A stretch of 64,000 nt of DNA from Candidatus Gastranaerophilales bacterium (GCA_944324825.1 CALUXU010000004.1:62001-126000); one strand, 5' to 3'. Positions 8,191-18,777 are shown, counted from the stretch's first letter. Numbers and translations are program-made. Notes: generated from the letters alone by a model not told the origin.

Positions 8191-9204
8191 ATGGGTTTAA
8201 CATCATATTTAGGGATAGACGTAGGCTCTGTAACAACAAAACTTGCTTTAGTTGATGAAAAAGGACAGTATATAGATTCATATATGCTAAAAACAGCAGG
8301 AAAACCTGTTGCGGCTGTTCAATCAGGTTTAAAGCAAATATATGCACAGGCTGAACATGCCGGCAGGAAATATGATATTATGGGGGTCGGAACAACAGGC
8401 AGCGGAAGAAATCTTGCGGGAGCACTTGTTGGTGCGGACGTTATAAAAAATGAAATAACGGCGCATGCTGTTGCAGCTGCAACTTATATCCCTGGCGTTC
8501 AAACCATTCTTGAAATCGGCGGACAGGATAGTAAGATTATTATATTGAGAGATGGTATCGTGACAGACTTTGCGATGAATACCGTATGTGCCGCAGGTAC
8601 CGGAAGTTTTCTTGACCATCAGGCACAAAGATTAAACGTTCCGATAGAAGAATTCGGAGATACTGCTTTAAAATCAGAAAACCCTGCCAGAATTGCAGGA
8701 AGATGCGGTGTATTTGCAGAAAGTGATTTAATCCACAAACAGCAGCTCGGCTACCCTGTAGAAGACTTATTATACGGACTCTGCCAGGCTCTAGTCAGAA
8801 ACTATTTAAGTAATCTTGCACTAGGAAAAGAGCTTTTGCCGACAGTCTCATTCCAGGGCGGAGTTGCAACAAATTCCGGCATGGTAAAAGCTTTTGAAGA
8901 AGAGCTTCAAACGGAAATAGTTGTTCCTGATCATCACCAGACAATGGGTGCGATAGGTGCTGCGCTTCTTGCCATGGAAAATCATCAGTATACAGAAGCT
9001 CCGACAACCTTCAAAGGTTGGGATGTCGGAAATATGCAATTCCAATCAATTACATGCCAGTGTAACGGCTGTTCTAATAACTGTGAAGTTATTACAATCG
9101 TTGAAGGTGCGGCAGAGCATCAACACGTTGAAAATATTAAAGATATCAAAGGAAATATCATTGCTCGCTGGGGCGGAACCTGCGGACGTTGGGATATCAA
9201 TTAA
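8191..9204 (+). CDS. Acyl-CoA dehydratase activator (HgdC/BadF/BcrA family)
   Basis: ASKHA-fold ATPase that, in known members, binds one [4Fe-4S] cluster between two subunits and injects an electron into 2-hydroxyacyl-CoA dehydratases or benzoyl-CoA reductases. The N-terminal phosphate loop (GIDVGSVTTK, residues 8-17), GVGTTGSGR, EIGGQDSK and two cluster cysteines (C133 in VCAAGTGSF, C172 in GRCGVFAES) are all present. A C-terminal Cys group (C289, C291, C294, C298, C331) resembles the segment that follows the activase domain in larger members, so this may be a short form with a second metal site. No dehydratase subunits are nearby, so the substrate is unknown. GGAG precedes the ATG. Confidence 0.85.
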   Translation: MGLTSYLGIDVGSVTTKLALVDEKGQYIDSYMLKTAGKPVAAVQSGLKQIYAQAEHAGRKYDIMGVGTTGSGRNLAGALVGADVIKNEITAHAVAAATYIPGVQTILEIGGQDSKIIILRDGIVTDFAMNTVCAAGTGSFLDHQAQRLNVPIEEFGDTALKSENPARIAGRCGVFAESDLIHKQQLGYPVEDLLYGLCQALVRNYLSNLALGKELLPTVSFQGGVATNSGMVKAFEEELQTEIVVPDHHQTMGAIGAALLAMENHQYTEAPTTFKGWDVGNMQFQSITCQCNGCSNNCEVITIVEGAAEHQHVENIKDIKGNIIARWGGTCGRWDIN

Positions 9205-9233
9205 AAAAAGAACCTATATAGGTTCTTTTTTTT
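9204..9233. terminator. Bidirectional terminator between the activator gene and surE
   Basis: AAAAAAAGAACC/GGTTCTTTTTTT stem with a TATATA-type loop, directly after the activator stop and touching the surE stop codon on the other strand. A and T runs on both flanks serve both converging genes. Confidence 0.85.
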
Positions 9234-10026
9234 AAAACCAATTACATTGTTCGTTTATACAAAGTTCCGATTCTAATTCAGACATAAAATTTTTCCTTGT
9301 CATATCAAATGTAATCGGAGTAATTGAAATCTTATTCTTACGTATAGTCGCAAGGTCAGTATTTGCATCCTCAGGTTCACTAATTAATTCACCCGCCATC
9401 CAATAGTATGTTTTACCTCTCGGGTCTACCCTTTTTTCGTATGTATCGGTAAACATTCTGCGCCCTAGTTCGGTTATCGCAACACCTGCAATATCATCTT
9501 TTTCCAGTCCCGGAATATTTATGTTTAAAATGGTTTTATCAGGAGCCTTGTATCCCTCAAGCTGTGTTAAAAGTTTTGAAATAAATTCAGCCGCAACTTT
9601 GAAATCCTCTTTTTCTGAATGAAGACTTGCCAGAGAAGTTGCAATACTAGGAATACCCATCATTGCACCCTCGATTGCACAGCTTACCGTTCCAGAATAT
9701 AATATATCCGCACCAAGATTCGGACCATGATTTATACCGGAGATTACAAGATCCGGCTGTTCTTCAGGAGCTAATATTGCATTCACAGCTATTTTTACGC
9801 AATCACCGGGAGTTCCAGTTGTCATCCAACAGCGCTTTGCTCCATACAAAGGCTCAACTTCTTCAACTCTCAATGGAGTATGAAGGGTTAATGAATGCCC
9901 TGCAGCAGAACGTTCTCTATCTGGAGCCACAACATAAACATTATAATCAGGTGACAGTTCTTCTATTAATGCTCGTATCCCATTTGCAAGAATCCCGTCA
10001 TCATTTGATAATAATATGTTTTTCAT
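9232..10026 (-). CDS. surE: 5'/3'-nucleotidase SurE
   Basis: Metal-dependent nucleoside monophosphate phosphatase of the SurE family (264 aa, normal length), usually tied to stress survival and nucleotide salvage. The N-terminal metal-binding signature is intact (LLSNDDGI, D9 and D10), as are AAGHSLTLH, GTPGDCV and SGINHGPNLG. Its ATG lies four bases after the alaS stop, with AAAGG inside the end of alaS, so it is the second gene of an alaS-surE operon. Confidence 0.95.
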   Translation of the reverse strand: MKNILLSNDDGILANGIRALIEELSPDYNVYVVAPDRERSAAGHSLTLHTPLRVEEVEPLYGAKRCWMTTGTPGDCVKIAVNAILAPEEQPDLVISGINHGPNLGADILYSGTVSCAIEGAMMGIPSIATSLASLHSEKEDFKVAAEFISKLLTQLEGYKAPDKTILNINIPGLEKDDIAGVAITELGRRMFTDTYEKRVDPRGKTYYWMAGELISEPEDANTDLATIRKNKISITPITFDMTRKNFMSELESELCINEQCNWF

Positions 10027-10030
10027 TTAG

Positions 10031-12631
10031 TTAACCTTTCAGTTCATTTTCAATATTTAAAAGGGTCTCATCTATTTTAGAGATATCTTTTATTCCGCCC
10101 TGAGCAAAGTTTGGTCTGCCGCCACCATTAGCACCGGAGGCTTTTGCAATATCTCCAACAATTTTACCTGCATTTACACCTTTTTTAACAAATGAATCAG
10201 AAACTTTTACAAGCACCATCCTCGGAGATACAAGAACAATAATACTTTCGCCGAGTTTGTTTGATAAAAATTCAACACCGGCTTTTATTGAATCGTTGTC
10301 CATTTGCTCTATTTTAGAAATAAACAGTTTTCCGCCGTTTATATCTTGTGCTTTTGATAGGAACGAATTGAATTTACTTCTGGCATTCTCTGATTTTAAA
10401 TCAACAATTTCTTTTTGGAGATTTTTGTTTTCATCCATAATTTTGTCGATTCTTTCTTCAACTTCATCAAAGTGAACCTTGAATTTTGTTGAAAGTTTAT
10501 CAATTTCTTTGATTTTTGCATTTATATAATCAAGCGCAGCATCTGATACAACAGCTTCAATTCTTCTTGTACCTGCTGCAATTGCACCTTCAGATATAAG
10601 TTTAATCAATCTTAAGTCACCGGTATTTCGAGCATGAGTTCCTGCACAGAATTCTTTTGAAATACAAGGCTCGCCGATACTTACGACTCTCACCGTATCA
10701 CCATATTTTTCTCCGAATAAAGCCACGGCACCTGTAAGTTTTGCCTGTTCAATATCCATAACATCAGTGTGTACATCAAGTTTTTCGTGTATCCAGCCGT
10801 TTATAATATCTTCTGTTTTTTGAACTTCATCAGGAGTCATCGCACGCGAGAAAGTAAAGTCAAATCTCATACGGTTTTCTTCAACCTGCGAACCAGCCTG
10901 TTTCACTTCATCTCCCAAAACTTTGGTTAATGCAGCTTGTAAAAGGTGGGCTGACGTATGGTGGACTCTGATTTCTGCACGTCTTTCAGAATCTATATGA
11001 GCTTTTACTTTATCATTGATTGTAATTTCACCGTTGATAACTTTTGAACGGTGAACGTATAAATTGTTAACTTTGAATGTTGTAAGAACTTCCGCCTTCA
11101 GATTTTCATTTTCTATAACACCGGAATCTCCTACTTGACCGCCGCATTCTGCGTAGAAAGGAGTTTTATCAAGCACGATATCAACAAGCCCGCCTTCGCA
11201 GTCAATAGTTGCAACAATTTTTGCATCGTCTGTTGAATCTTGTTCATAACCCAAGAAATCCGTTGAGCCGAATTCGTTTTCTATTGCAACGTATTTCAAA
11301 TCGTCCGTTAATGAAATCTTTTGGGTTGCAGCTTTTGCACGGTCTTTTTGCTCTTGCATAGCTTTTTTGAACCCTTCTTCATCAACCTTTAATCCGTTTT
11401 CTGATGCAATTTCTTTAGTAAGTTCAAACGGGAATCCGAGTGTATCGTATAATTTGAAAGCGTTTTCTCCGTCAATATCCTGTTTTTTAGATATAAATTC
11501 TTCTAAAAGCTTGTATCCTCTGTCAAGAGTTTTGTTGAAACGTTCTTCTTCTTTTTTTATAGTATCAACAATTTTAGCTCTGTTTTTTTCCAGTTCAGGA
11601 TAAGCTTCTTTGTAGTTGTCAACAACTACATCAACAAGTTTATAAAGGAACGGAAGCTCCATACCTAATATTTTTCCGTGTCTTAGAGCACGTCTTAAAA
11701 TCATTCTTAATACGTAGCTTCTGCCTTCATTCCCCGGAATCACTCCATCCGAAATCATAAATGACACGCATCTTACGTGGTCAGTAATGATTCTTAAAGA
11801 AATATCAGTTTTTTCAGATTTTTTGTATTCAACTCCTGACATTTTGCAGACTTCATCCAATATCGGTCTTAAAAGGTCTGTTTCAAAAGTTGAAGTAACA
11901 CCCTGACAAACCATTGCAATACGTTCAAGCCCCATACCGGTATCAACGTTTTTCTTTTCAAGCGGAGTATGGTTTCCTTCTTCATCCTGGAACAGTTCTG
12001 TAAATACAAGGTTCCATATTTCAACCCAACGGTCACATTCGCAGGTATCAATACCACAGTCAGGAGAACATTTGAATTGTTCGCCTAAATCGTAATGAAT
12101 TTCGGAACAAGGGCCACACGAACCTGTTGCCCCCGGAGGTCCCCAGAAGTTATCTTTTTTCCCTTTTCTTTTTATTCTTTCAGGAGGAACTCCAACATCT
12201 TTAGTCCATATTTCAAACGCTTCATCATCTGTTTCGTATATGGTTATCCAGAGTCTGTCTTTATCCAGTTTTAAGTAATTTGTTATAAAATCCCAAGCCC
12301 AAGGAATAACTTCTTTTTTGTAATAATCGCCAAAAGAAAAATTTCCGAGCATTTCAAAGAAAGTATGGTGTCTTGGTGTTCTTCCAACATTTTCGATATC
12401 AGAATCCTTGCCGCCTGCTCTTGCACATTTTTGACAAGATGTTGCTCTCGGCGGGTTATAAGGCGGCTGTTGATAGCCTAAAAATATCGGTAAAAACTGT
12501 AACATGCCGGCTGTCGTCAATAATACCGTCGGATTATCAGGCACCAAAGAAGAACTTTCAACTATTGTATGCTGATGTTTTTCCTTGAAAAAATCAAGGT
12601 ACATTTTTCTTATTTCGCTTCCTTTTAACAT
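10031..12631 (-). CDS. alaS: Alanine--tRNA ligase
   Basis: Charges tRNA-Ala. The 866-aa length is normal. The class II catalytic core occupies about residues 1-460 (TTAGMLQFLPIFLG; RYRPHHTFFEMLGNFSFGDY-type motif). The editing domain has the zinc motif HHTSAHLLQ and the later CAGTHARNTGD. A coiled-coil linker and short C-terminal domain follow, ending in a Gly-rich segment (GANGGGRPNFAQGG). AAGGA precedes the ATG. No T-box leader was seen upstream. It forms an operon with surE. Confidence 0.97.
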   Translation of the reverse strand: MLKGSEIRKMYLDFFKEKHQHTIVESSSLVPDNPTVLLTTAGMLQFLPIFLGYQQPPYNPPRATSCQKCARAGGKDSDIENVGRTPRHHTFFEMLGNFSFGDYYKKEVIPWAWDFITNYLKLDKDRLWITIYETDDEAFEIWTKDVGVPPERIKRKGKKDNFWGPPGATGSCGPCSEIHYDLGEQFKCSPDCGIDTCECDRWVEIWNLVFTELFQDEEGNHTPLEKKNVDTGMGLERIAMVCQGVTSTFETDLLRPILDEVCKMSGVEYKKSEKTDISLRIITDHVRCVSFMISDGVIPGNEGRSYVLRMILRRALRHGKILGMELPFLYKLVDVVVDNYKEAYPELEKNRAKIVDTIKKEEERFNKTLDRGYKLLEEFISKKQDIDGENAFKLYDTLGFPFELTKEIASENGLKVDEEGFKKAMQEQKDRAKAATQKISLTDDLKYVAIENEFGSTDFLGYEQDSTDDAKIVATIDCEGGLVDIVLDKTPFYAECGGQVGDSGVIENENLKAEVLTTFKVNNLYVHRSKVINGEITINDKVKAHIDSERRAEIRVHHTSAHLLQAALTKVLGDEVKQAGSQVEENRMRFDFTFSRAMTPDEVQKTEDIINGWIHEKLDVHTDVMDIEQAKLTGAVALFGEKYGDTVRVVSIGEPCISKEFCAGTHARNTGDLRLIKLISEGAIAAGTRRIEAVVSDAALDYINAKIKEIDKLSTKFKVHFDEVEERIDKIMDENKNLQKEIVDLKSENARSKFNSFLSKAQDINGGKLFISKIEQMDNDSIKAGVEFLSNKLGESIIVLVSPRMVLVKVSDSFVKKGVNAGKIVGDIAKASGANGGGRPNFAQGGIKDISKIDETLLNIENELKG

Positions 12632-12787
12632 ATTATTATTCCTTTTCTGCTATTTATACAAAAATTTTATATTAAACATGGGTTAGAGTAAATAGTTAGT
12701 GAGGGGCGAATAGTGATTAGTAATTAGTGGTGTATGAGGGAAGCTGTCAACATCGAATTTAAAATTGTAAAAATTGTAAAAATAATC

Positions 12788-12816
12788 TGTAATTACACTT
12801 GAAAAGTGTAATTACA
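12788..12816. repeat. 13-bp perfect inverted repeat over a -35 box
   Basis: TGTAATTACACTT, then GAA, then AAGTGTAATTACA, perfect over 13 base pairs. Its centre contains TTGAAA, the likely -35 box of the next gene. A repressor site or an RNA hairpin are both possible; the position over -35 favours an operator. Confidence 0.6.
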
Positions 12817-12827
12817 ACAGTTATAAT
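12799..12827 (+). promoter_or_regulatory. Promoter of the 12857 gene
   Basis: TTGAAA (12799-12804), 17-base spacer, perfect TATAAT (12822-12827). The start site would fall near 12834, just ahead of GGAG at 12841. Confidence 0.7.
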
Positions 12828-12856
12828 AAATATATACAAAGGAGTATTCATATCAC

Positions 12857-13246
12857 ATGCCAGATCTTTCTGCAATGATGCTGAATTTAAGTCTTACGGA
12901 ATCAGCTTTAAATTCAGTACCGCAAGTAAATGTCCAATCAGCGCCGTCAGCGGCTCAAAGCGCGCCTGTCGATACATCATCGAATGCCGATCAGGGTGTT
13001 TATGCTGTCAAAGGTGATTCTCTCTACAAAGAGGAAATGGACACCAATACCGATGGTGTTGTTACAAATGCGGAAATGGTTCAGTATTATGCACAGGTGG
13101 CAAGTGATTACGGCTCAGATTTCTCAGGATTAAGCAGCCGGTCTACAGAAAATGTTGTGACAACAGCACAAGCTGCAAATGCGTATATGGCCAACGAAGC
13201 AGTCTTTTCTGCAGGCGCTACTTCTTACATTGAAACATCTGCATAA
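12857..13246 (+). CDS. Unknown small protein with an EF-hand-like loop
   Basis: A 129-aa acidic, Ser/Ala/Thr/Gln-rich protein, not recognised. Residues 1-45 are uncharged and likely disordered. Around residues 57-69 is DTNTDGVVTNAEM, which matches a calcium-binding EF-hand/dockerin loop (D-x-N-x-D-G-x-x-x-x-x-E). Only one such loop is present. No signal peptide. It is a single gene with its own promoter, an inverted repeat over the -35 box and a terminator, so it is probably regulated. Calcium binding is inference. Confidence 0.75.
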   Translation: MPDLSAMMLNLSLTESALNSVPQVNVQSAPSAAQSAPVDTSSNADQGVYAVKGDSLYKEEMDTNTDGVVTNAEMVQYYAQVASDYGSDFSGLSSRSTENVVTTAQAANAYMANEAVFSAGATSYIETSA

Positions 13247-13282
13247 TTCGTGGGTGTTTATACATTTACTAATTAAATTTTT

Positions 13283-13308
13283 GCGGGCAGAAAAACTTTC
13301 TGCCCGTT
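13283..13308 (+). terminator. Terminator after the 12857 gene
   Basis: CGGGCAGAAA/TTTCTGCCCG stem with an AAC loop, followed by a T/G-rich rather than pure T tract. Confidence 0.7.
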
Positions 13309-13381
13309 GTTGTGTTAATTCATCATCGAATTAAATTTCCATACTCATTTTATTTCCTGTAAAGAATCGTTGCTTATAAAC

Positions 13382-13409
13382 TTTACACCTTCTTTGTTTA
13401 TGCTAAAAT
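13382..13409 (+). promoter_or_regulatory. Promoter of the gyrA operon
   Basis: TTTACA (13382-13387), 16-base spacer, TAAAAT (13404-13409), about 28 bases before the TTG start of gyrA. Confidence 0.6.
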
Positions 13410-13437
13410 ATACTAGTAGGGAAGAAGGAGAAGGATT

Positions 13438-15999
13438 TTGAGTCAACAAAATATTTTCGAAGACGGAAAGATAGTTCCTGTCAATATTAGAGAAGAGATG
13501 AAACGCTGTTATATTGATTATGCGATGAGTGTAATTGTAGGTCGTGCTCTTCCGGATGTTCGTGACGGTTTAAAACCGGTTCACAGAAGAATTTTATTTG
13601 CAATGAACGAGTTGGGCATGACACCTGACAAACCGTTCAAGAAATGTGCACGTATTGTTGGTGAAGTTCTTGGTAAATATCACCCTCATGGTGATACCGC
13701 TGTATATGAAGCACTTGTTCGTATGGCTCAAGATTTCTCTACAAGATATTTAACTGTTGACGGTCATGGAAACTTTGGTTCTGTTGACGGCGACGGCGCA
13801 GCAGCAATGAGGTATACAGAAGCACGTATGCATAAGATAACAACCTCTATGCTTGCAGATATTGATAATGAAACCGTTGACTTTGTTCCGAATTTTGACG
13901 GTTCCCTGCAAGAGCCTTCAGTTCTTCCTGTAAGATTACCGATGTTATTATTAAACGGGGTCTCGGGTATTGCTGTTGGTATGGCAACAAATATTCCGCC
14001 TCACAACTTATCTGAAGTTGTTGACGGTACTATCGCTTTGATTGATAACCCTAATATCACGGTTGAAGGGTTAATGGAACATATCAAAGGCCCTGATTTC
14101 CCTACTGCAGCAACTATTATCGGTTTGAACGATATTAAACAGGCTTACGAAACAGGCCGCGGTTCTATCAAAATGTCTTCTGTTGCAACAATTGAAGAAA
14201 TAGCAGGCGGCGGCGGGCGTCAGGCAAGAACGGCCATCATTGTAACAGAAATTCCGTATCAGGTTAACAAGGCAATGCTTATTGAAAAGATTGCAGACCT
14301 TGTTAAAGAACAAAAGATTAACGGCATTTCTGATTTAAGAGATGAATCCGACCGTTCCGGTATGAGAATTGTTATTGAATTAAAACGTGATGCAAAACCG
14401 GAAGTTGTTAAAAACAACTTGTTCAAATACACTCAATTATCAACCACCTTCGGTGTAAATATGCTGGCTTTATGCGGACAGCAGCCTAGATTGATGAACT
14501 TGTACGAAGTATTGAGCGAGTTTGTTGAACACAGGGTTGAGATTGTTACAAGACGAACTATTTTCTTCTTGAAAAAGGCTAAAATCAGAGCGCACATCTT
14601 AGCCGGTTTATTGATTGCATTAGGTTCTTTAGATGAAGTAATTGATTTAATCAAAAAATCAAAAACAACCGATGATGCAAGAATCGGATTGATGAACAGA
14701 TTCGGGCTTGATGTTGATCAGGCTAACGCAATCCTTGAAATGCAATTAAGAAGATTGACCGGATTGGAACAAGATAAAATTAAAGCTGAATATGACGAAT
14801 TACAAAAGAAAATTGCAGAATACGAAGAAATTCTTGCAGACAGACAAAAAGTATTGAACATCATTAAAGCTGAACTTCTTGAAGACAAAGAAAAATACGG
14901 AGATGACAGAAAAACACAAATTCTGCCTGAACAAGGTGAAGTAACTATTGAAGATTTGACTCCAAACACACCTATGGCAGTATTCATTACTCATCAAGGT
15001 TACTTGAAGAGAATAAGTCTTGATACATTTGAACGTCAAAACCGAGCAACAAGAGGTAAGAGCGGTATGAAGACCAAGGATGATGACGATATTCAACACT
15101 TCTTTACTGCAATGATGCACGATAAAGTGTTATTCTTCTCATCAAAAGGTGTTGTATACTCGCTTAACGTATATGACTTCCCTGAAGGCGGACGTCAAGC
15201 TAAAGGACTTCCGATAGTCAACGTTCTACCGATAGAACAGGATGAAAAGATTACGGCAGTTGTACCTGTAAGCAACTTTACACATGATTCAAACCTCATT
15301 ATGTTAACTCAAAAAGGCTACATAAAGAGAATTGAACTTGATAACTTTGCTAACATCAGAAGAAACGGTATTATCGCGATTTCTCTGGAGGAAGGCGACA
15401 GATTAAATTGGGTTAAACTTGCTAATCCTCAAGACGAAATAATTATCGGTACAGCCTGCGGTATGGCTATAAGATTCCCTATTGAAGATTTGAGACCTTT
15501 AGGCCGCAGCGCAAGAGGTGTTACATCAATGAAGCTCAGAACGGGTGATACAATTATCGGTTGTGATATCGTACCTCGCGACTATGATGCGGATTTATTA
15601 GTTGTAACATCCGACGGCTTCGGGAAACGTACAAAACTTTCTGAATTCAGAAGCCAAAACAGAGGCGGAATCGGATTAATTGCGACCAAGTTTAAATCTT
15701 CAATGTCCAGATTGGTTGCATTAACAATTGTTGATGAAAATGATGAAGTTATGATGGTAACTGCAAACGGTATTGTAACCAGATTGAAGGCTAACTCTAT
15801 CTCTCAACAAGGCAGACCGGCAACAGGTGTAAGAGCCCAAAATCTTGTCGATAATGATTCTGTTGTTTCTGTTGATAAGATAGTTAACCCTTCTAAATCA
15901 GAAGATGAAGGAGATACAGCTGTTTCAGCCGATGAATCTGCTGCAGAAGCTTCTGACACCCCGGAAGGTGATAATCCGACTCAAGGAACTTTATTATAA
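13438..15999 (+). CDS. gyrA: DNA gyrase subunit A
   Basis: Subunit A of the type IIA topoisomerase that adds negative supercoils. The 853-aa protein has the winged-helix/tower breakage domain with catalytic Tyr126 ([11 protein letters not shown]), a coiled coil near residues 440-490, and six beta-pinwheel repeats at the C-terminus followed by an acidic tail. The start is TTG at 13438 with GAAGGAGAAGG upstream; no in-frame ATG lies before residue 21. The quinolone-pocket positions are T87 and E91. The GyrA box is degenerate ([10 protein letters not shown]), so a ParC-like role is not fully excluded. It heads a likely cotranscribed run with the LCP and RseP-type genes. Confidence 0.93.
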   Translation: MSQQNIFEDGKIVPVNIREEMKRCYIDYAMSVIVGRALPDVRDGLKPVHRRILFAMNELGMTPDKPFKKCARIVGEVLGKYHPHGDTAVYEALVRMAQDFSTRYLTVDGHGNFGSVDGDGAAAMRYTEARMHKITTSMLADIDNETVDFVPNFDGSLQEPSVLPVRLPMLLLNGVSGIAVGMATNIPPHNLSEVVDGTIALIDNPNITVEGLMEHIKGPDFPTAATIIGLNDIKQAYETGRGSIKMSSVATIEEIAGGGGRQARTAIIVTEIPYQVNKAMLIEKIADLVKEQKINGISDLRDESDRSGMRIVIELKRDAKPEVVKNNLFKYTQLSTTFGVNMLALCGQQPRLMNLYEVLSEFVEHRVEIVTRRTIFFLKKAKIRAHILAGLLIALGSLDEVIDLIKKSKTTDDARIGLMNRFGLDVDQANAILEMQLRRLTGLEQDKIKAEYDELQKKIAEYEEILADRQKVLNIIKAELLEDKEKYGDDRKTQILPEQGEVTIEDLTPNTPMAVFITHQGYLKRISLDTFERQNRATRGKSGMKTKDDDDIQHFFTAMMHDKVLFFSSKGVVYSLNVYDFPEGGRQAKGLPIVNVLPIEQDEKITAVVPVSNFTHDSNLIMLTQKGYIKRIELDNFANIRRNGIIAISLEEGDRLNWVKLANPQDEIIIGTACGMAIRFPIEDLRPLGRSARGVTSMKLRTGDTIIGCDIVPRDYDADLLVVTSDGFGKRTKLSEFRSQNRGGIGLIATKFKSSMSRLVALTIVDENDEVMMVTANGIVTRLKANSISQQGRPATGVRAQNLVDNDSVVSVDKIVNPSKSEDEGDTAVSADESAAEASDTPEGDNPTQGTLL

Positions 16000-16024
16000 T
16001 AAATAAGAGGAATTAGTTAGTAAT

Positions 16025-17341
16025 ATGAGTAGTAAATACGATGAAAAAGAAGAATATACTTCTTTTCTTGAACATATAAAAGAAGAAAGAAACGATTCTT
16101 CTAACTTTGCTAAATCGTTATTAAGTTTTGTACTTGGTATGTGCTGCGTACTTGCTTTTACGTTCTGGTTTATTAACCATGAAAATTTAGTAAAAGCAGT
16201 ATTCGGGGAAGATTCCCCTATAACTAAAGAACTTCTGGGCTGGGCGGATTCTATACAAAACAGAGGCAGAACATCTTTTAACCTTCCAACATTCGGACGT
16301 CCTAAAAATATTTTACTTTTGGGTGTTGATTCAAACGGAGAAGGCACAGACAAATGGGAAGGCACGAGAACAGATACTATCATTCTAATGAATGTTGATC
16401 CGGGTGAACATTCTATTAATGCAATTTCTATTCCTCGTGACAGTAAGGTTTATATCGATGACCACGGAATAAACAAAATTAATTCAGCACACGCATTTGG
16501 CGGTATCAAATTATGTAAAAAAACTATTGAAGATACATTGGGAGTCAGAGTTGATAAATACATAATGGTTCATGATGATGCAGTCAAAGATGTTGTTGAT
16601 GCACTGGGCGGTGTACCTATTTATGTTGAAAAACGTATGAACTATGATGATTATGCCGGGAAACTGCATATTCACTTAAATAAAGGAATGAATGTATTAA
16701 ACGGCACACAGGCTGTCGGTTATCTTCGTTTCCGCCACGACGGGCTTGGTGATATTGGCAGAACTCAGCGTCAACAATGGTTCCTTAAAGGTTTAATTGA
16801 TACATTAAAAACACCTCAAGCACTTTCTAAACTTCCGGAATTATTGAACGTTGCGAGAGAGGATATAAAAACAGATATGTCTGTATATGAACTTTCGCAG
16901 CTTGCAAATGCCGCAAGAGGTTTAAGCGACGGCGGAATCCAGATTGCCACACTACCGGGTGCTCCTAATAAAAACGGTTATATAAGCTACTGGATATTGG
17001 ATCCTGAAAAAGTTCAAGATGTTGTTGACAGACTCATATATAGAGAAGATAAAACAGCAGATACTAATTCCATTGTTGCCGGAATCATGTATTCTTCATC
17101 AAAGAGAAGTGAAGCGGAGGATTTGAAAAACCAATTAACGGATATGGGATATAAGGTTAATTGTTTAGAGATGGAATCTTTGCCGCATTCTCAATTTATA
17201 GCTCATAACAATAATGTTTCAAACAGTTTTTATAACAACTTAAGAAAAAGAATTTCTACACTTGAAAAAATTCAATACGTGTACGATCCTGTGAGAAATT
17301 ATTGTGTGAATAGTGACTTCACAATAGTCCTGTCAAATTAA
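16025..17341 (+). CDS. LytR-CpsA-Psr (LCP) family protein
   Basis: LCP proteins transfer polyprenyl-linked glycopolymers onto peptidoglycan at the outer face of the cytoplasmic membrane. This 438-aa member has a cytoplasmic N-terminus, one membrane segment (about residues 40-60), the LCP catalytic domain with LLLGVDS, TRTDTIIL, ISIPRDS and YLRFRHDGLGDIGR, and a C-terminal LytR_C-type domain (about residues 345-420). The acceptor and substrate are not known for this lineage. It lies 25 bases after gyrA and 12 before the protease gene. Confidence 0.9.
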   Translation: MSSKYDEKEEYTSFLEHIKEERNDSSNFAKSLLSFVLGMCCVLAFTFWFINHENLVKAVFGEDSPITKELLGWADSIQNRGRTSFNLPTFGRPKNILLLGVDSNGEGTDKWEGTRTDTIILMNVDPGEHSINAISIPRDSKVYIDDHGINKINSAHAFGGIKLCKKTIEDTLGVRVDKYIMVHDDAVKDVVDALGGVPIYVEKRMNYDDYAGKLHIHLNKGMNVLNGTQAVGYLRFRHDGLGDIGRTQRQQWFLKGLIDTLKTPQALSKLPELLNVAREDIKTDMSVYELSQLANAARGLSDGGIQIATLPGAPNKNGYISYWILDPEKVQDVVDRLIYREDKTADTNSIVAGIMYSSSKRSEAEDLKNQLTDMGYKVNCLEMESLPHSQFIAHNNNVSNSFYNNLRKRISTLEKIQYVYDPVRNYCVNSDFTIVLSN

Positions 17342-17353
17342 GAGGGTGATTAA

Positions 17354-18733
17354 ATGGCGATTATCATAATGATTTTATTGTTGAGTTTCCTTGTTCTGAT
17401 TCATGAACTCGGACACTTTCTTGCGGCGAAGGCATTTGGCATAAAGGTTGAAAAATTCGGCTTCGGGTTACCGTTCGGTCCTACGCTGTTTGAAAAGAAA
17501 ATAGGGGATACTACATTTTTGGTCCACGCTCTACTATTAGGAGGGTATGTTGCATTCCCTGACGATGAAAAGGATTGTGATTTGCCGGAAGATTCTCCGG
17601 AGCGTTTTGAAAACAAACCGGTACACCAAAGAGCAATAGTTGTATCAGCAGGGGTTATTGCAAATATAATTTGCGCATTCTTCCTTGTTTTATTCTCTGC
17701 TCTTGTATGGAAATATTTGCCGTCAGGAGTTTATAACATTGAAATTGCCAAAATATTAGCCCCAAAAGATGCGTCTGTGTGGTCATCAGGACTAAAAGTC
17801 AACGACAGAATTGTTTCCGTCAACGGAACAAAGATAACAAACACTTATGCATTATTAAATATTGTTCAATTGAGTAAAACTCATGACGGACTTGTTGATA
17901 TGAGTGTAGTTGAAAAGAACTACCAAAAGATAAAAAATTTAAACCCAGCATTGGGCAGAAATGAAGTTATTCCTAAAGATGTAGGAGTAAGACTACCAAA
18001 AAATATTGTAAAAGAAAATCCTATTATGATGGATGAACATACCGCTCTCGGATTGAAAAAATATTCCGATAATCAGGTAAAATTATCTAATGATATTATT
18101 CAATTGAGAGATTATATTAATAAAAATACCGGAAACAGATACGTTATTTCTGACGGGAAGTGTACACTTAATGATATTGCTCTGGCTATTTCTGATAATG
18201 TTCATCCCCTATATATCATTGTTGATAGAAATGGAAAAAATATCAGATTAAAACCTATATATCCGTCATCAAGCGGTGCTATCGGCGTTCAATTGATGTC
18301 AAAAGAAGTACTGAGAACGACTGATTCATTTTCGGATGCGGTTATCAGCAGCGGAAAGTATTTATACCAAAATACTTATATGATGCTTGTCGGTTTAGGT
18401 CAGGTATTTACAGGAAAAGTTCCCCTGAAAGATTTGCACGGTATTGTTGCTATTACAAAAGTAGGCGGAGATATAATCCACAATGACGGATTATTCTATG
18501 GATTATTATTGACCGCAATAATTTCTATGGACCTTGCAATCGTCAACTTTTTACCGATACCGGCACTGGACGGCGGTCAGCTATTGTTCCTGATTATAGA
18601 AAAAATTGCAGGCCGCAAGGTCGGGAAACAGGTAATGGAAACTCTAGCCACGATAAGTTTCTTTCTGCTTATCGCCTTGATGATTATAATTGTATTTAAC
18701 GATATATGGGCATTAGTGACACAGAAATTATAG
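17354..18733 (+). CDS. rseP: Site-2 (RseP/MmpA-type) membrane metalloprotease
   Basis: Intramembrane zinc protease. HELGH sits in the first membrane helix (residues 17-21), the second motif is NFLPIPALDGGQ near residue 400, and a PDZ domain occupies about residues 125-170. Between the PDZ and the third helix is a long polar insert (about residues 175-320), larger than the usual single-PDZ form. In other bacteria such enzymes cleave anti-sigma factors or signal-peptide remnants; no anti-sigma gene is adjacent. GAGGGTGA precedes the ATG. The symbol is by family; the exact orthology is uncertain. Confidence 0.9.
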   Translation: MAIIIMILLLSFLVLIHELGHFLAAKAFGIKVEKFGFGLPFGPTLFEKKIGDTTFLVHALLLGGYVAFPDDEKDCDLPEDSPERFENKPVHQRAIVVSAGVIANIICAFFLVLFSALVWKYLPSGVYNIEIAKILAPKDASVWSSGLKVNDRIVSVNGTKITNTYALLNIVQLSKTHDGLVDMSVVEKNYQKIKNLNPALGRNEVIPKDVGVRLPKNIVKENPIMMDEHTALGLKKYSDNQVKLSNDIIQLRDYINKNTGNRYVISDGKCTLNDIALAISDNVHPLYIIVDRNGKNIRLKPIYPSSSGAIGVQLMSKEVLRTTDSFSDAVISSGKYLYQNTYMMLVGLGQVFTGKVPLKDLHGIVAITKVGGDIIHNDGLFYGLLLTAIISMDLAIVNFLPIPALDGGQLLFLIIEKIAGRKVGKQVMETLATISFFLLIALMIIIVFNDIWALVTQKL

Positions 18734-18748
18734 AAAATTAACAAATAC

Positions 18749-18777
18749 TCGACAATAGAGTTTGTTTCGGTTATCAT
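18749..18777 (+). promoter_or_regulatory. Promoter of rplI
   Basis: TCGACA (18749-18754), 17-base spacer, TATCAT (18772-18777), about 43 bases before the rplI start. Confidence 0.55.

Noticed and set aside
13695-13712. Thr87 in GyrA as a quinolone-resistance mutation
   Set aside because: Thr at this position is the normal residue in several lineages, so it says nothing about resistance without relatives.
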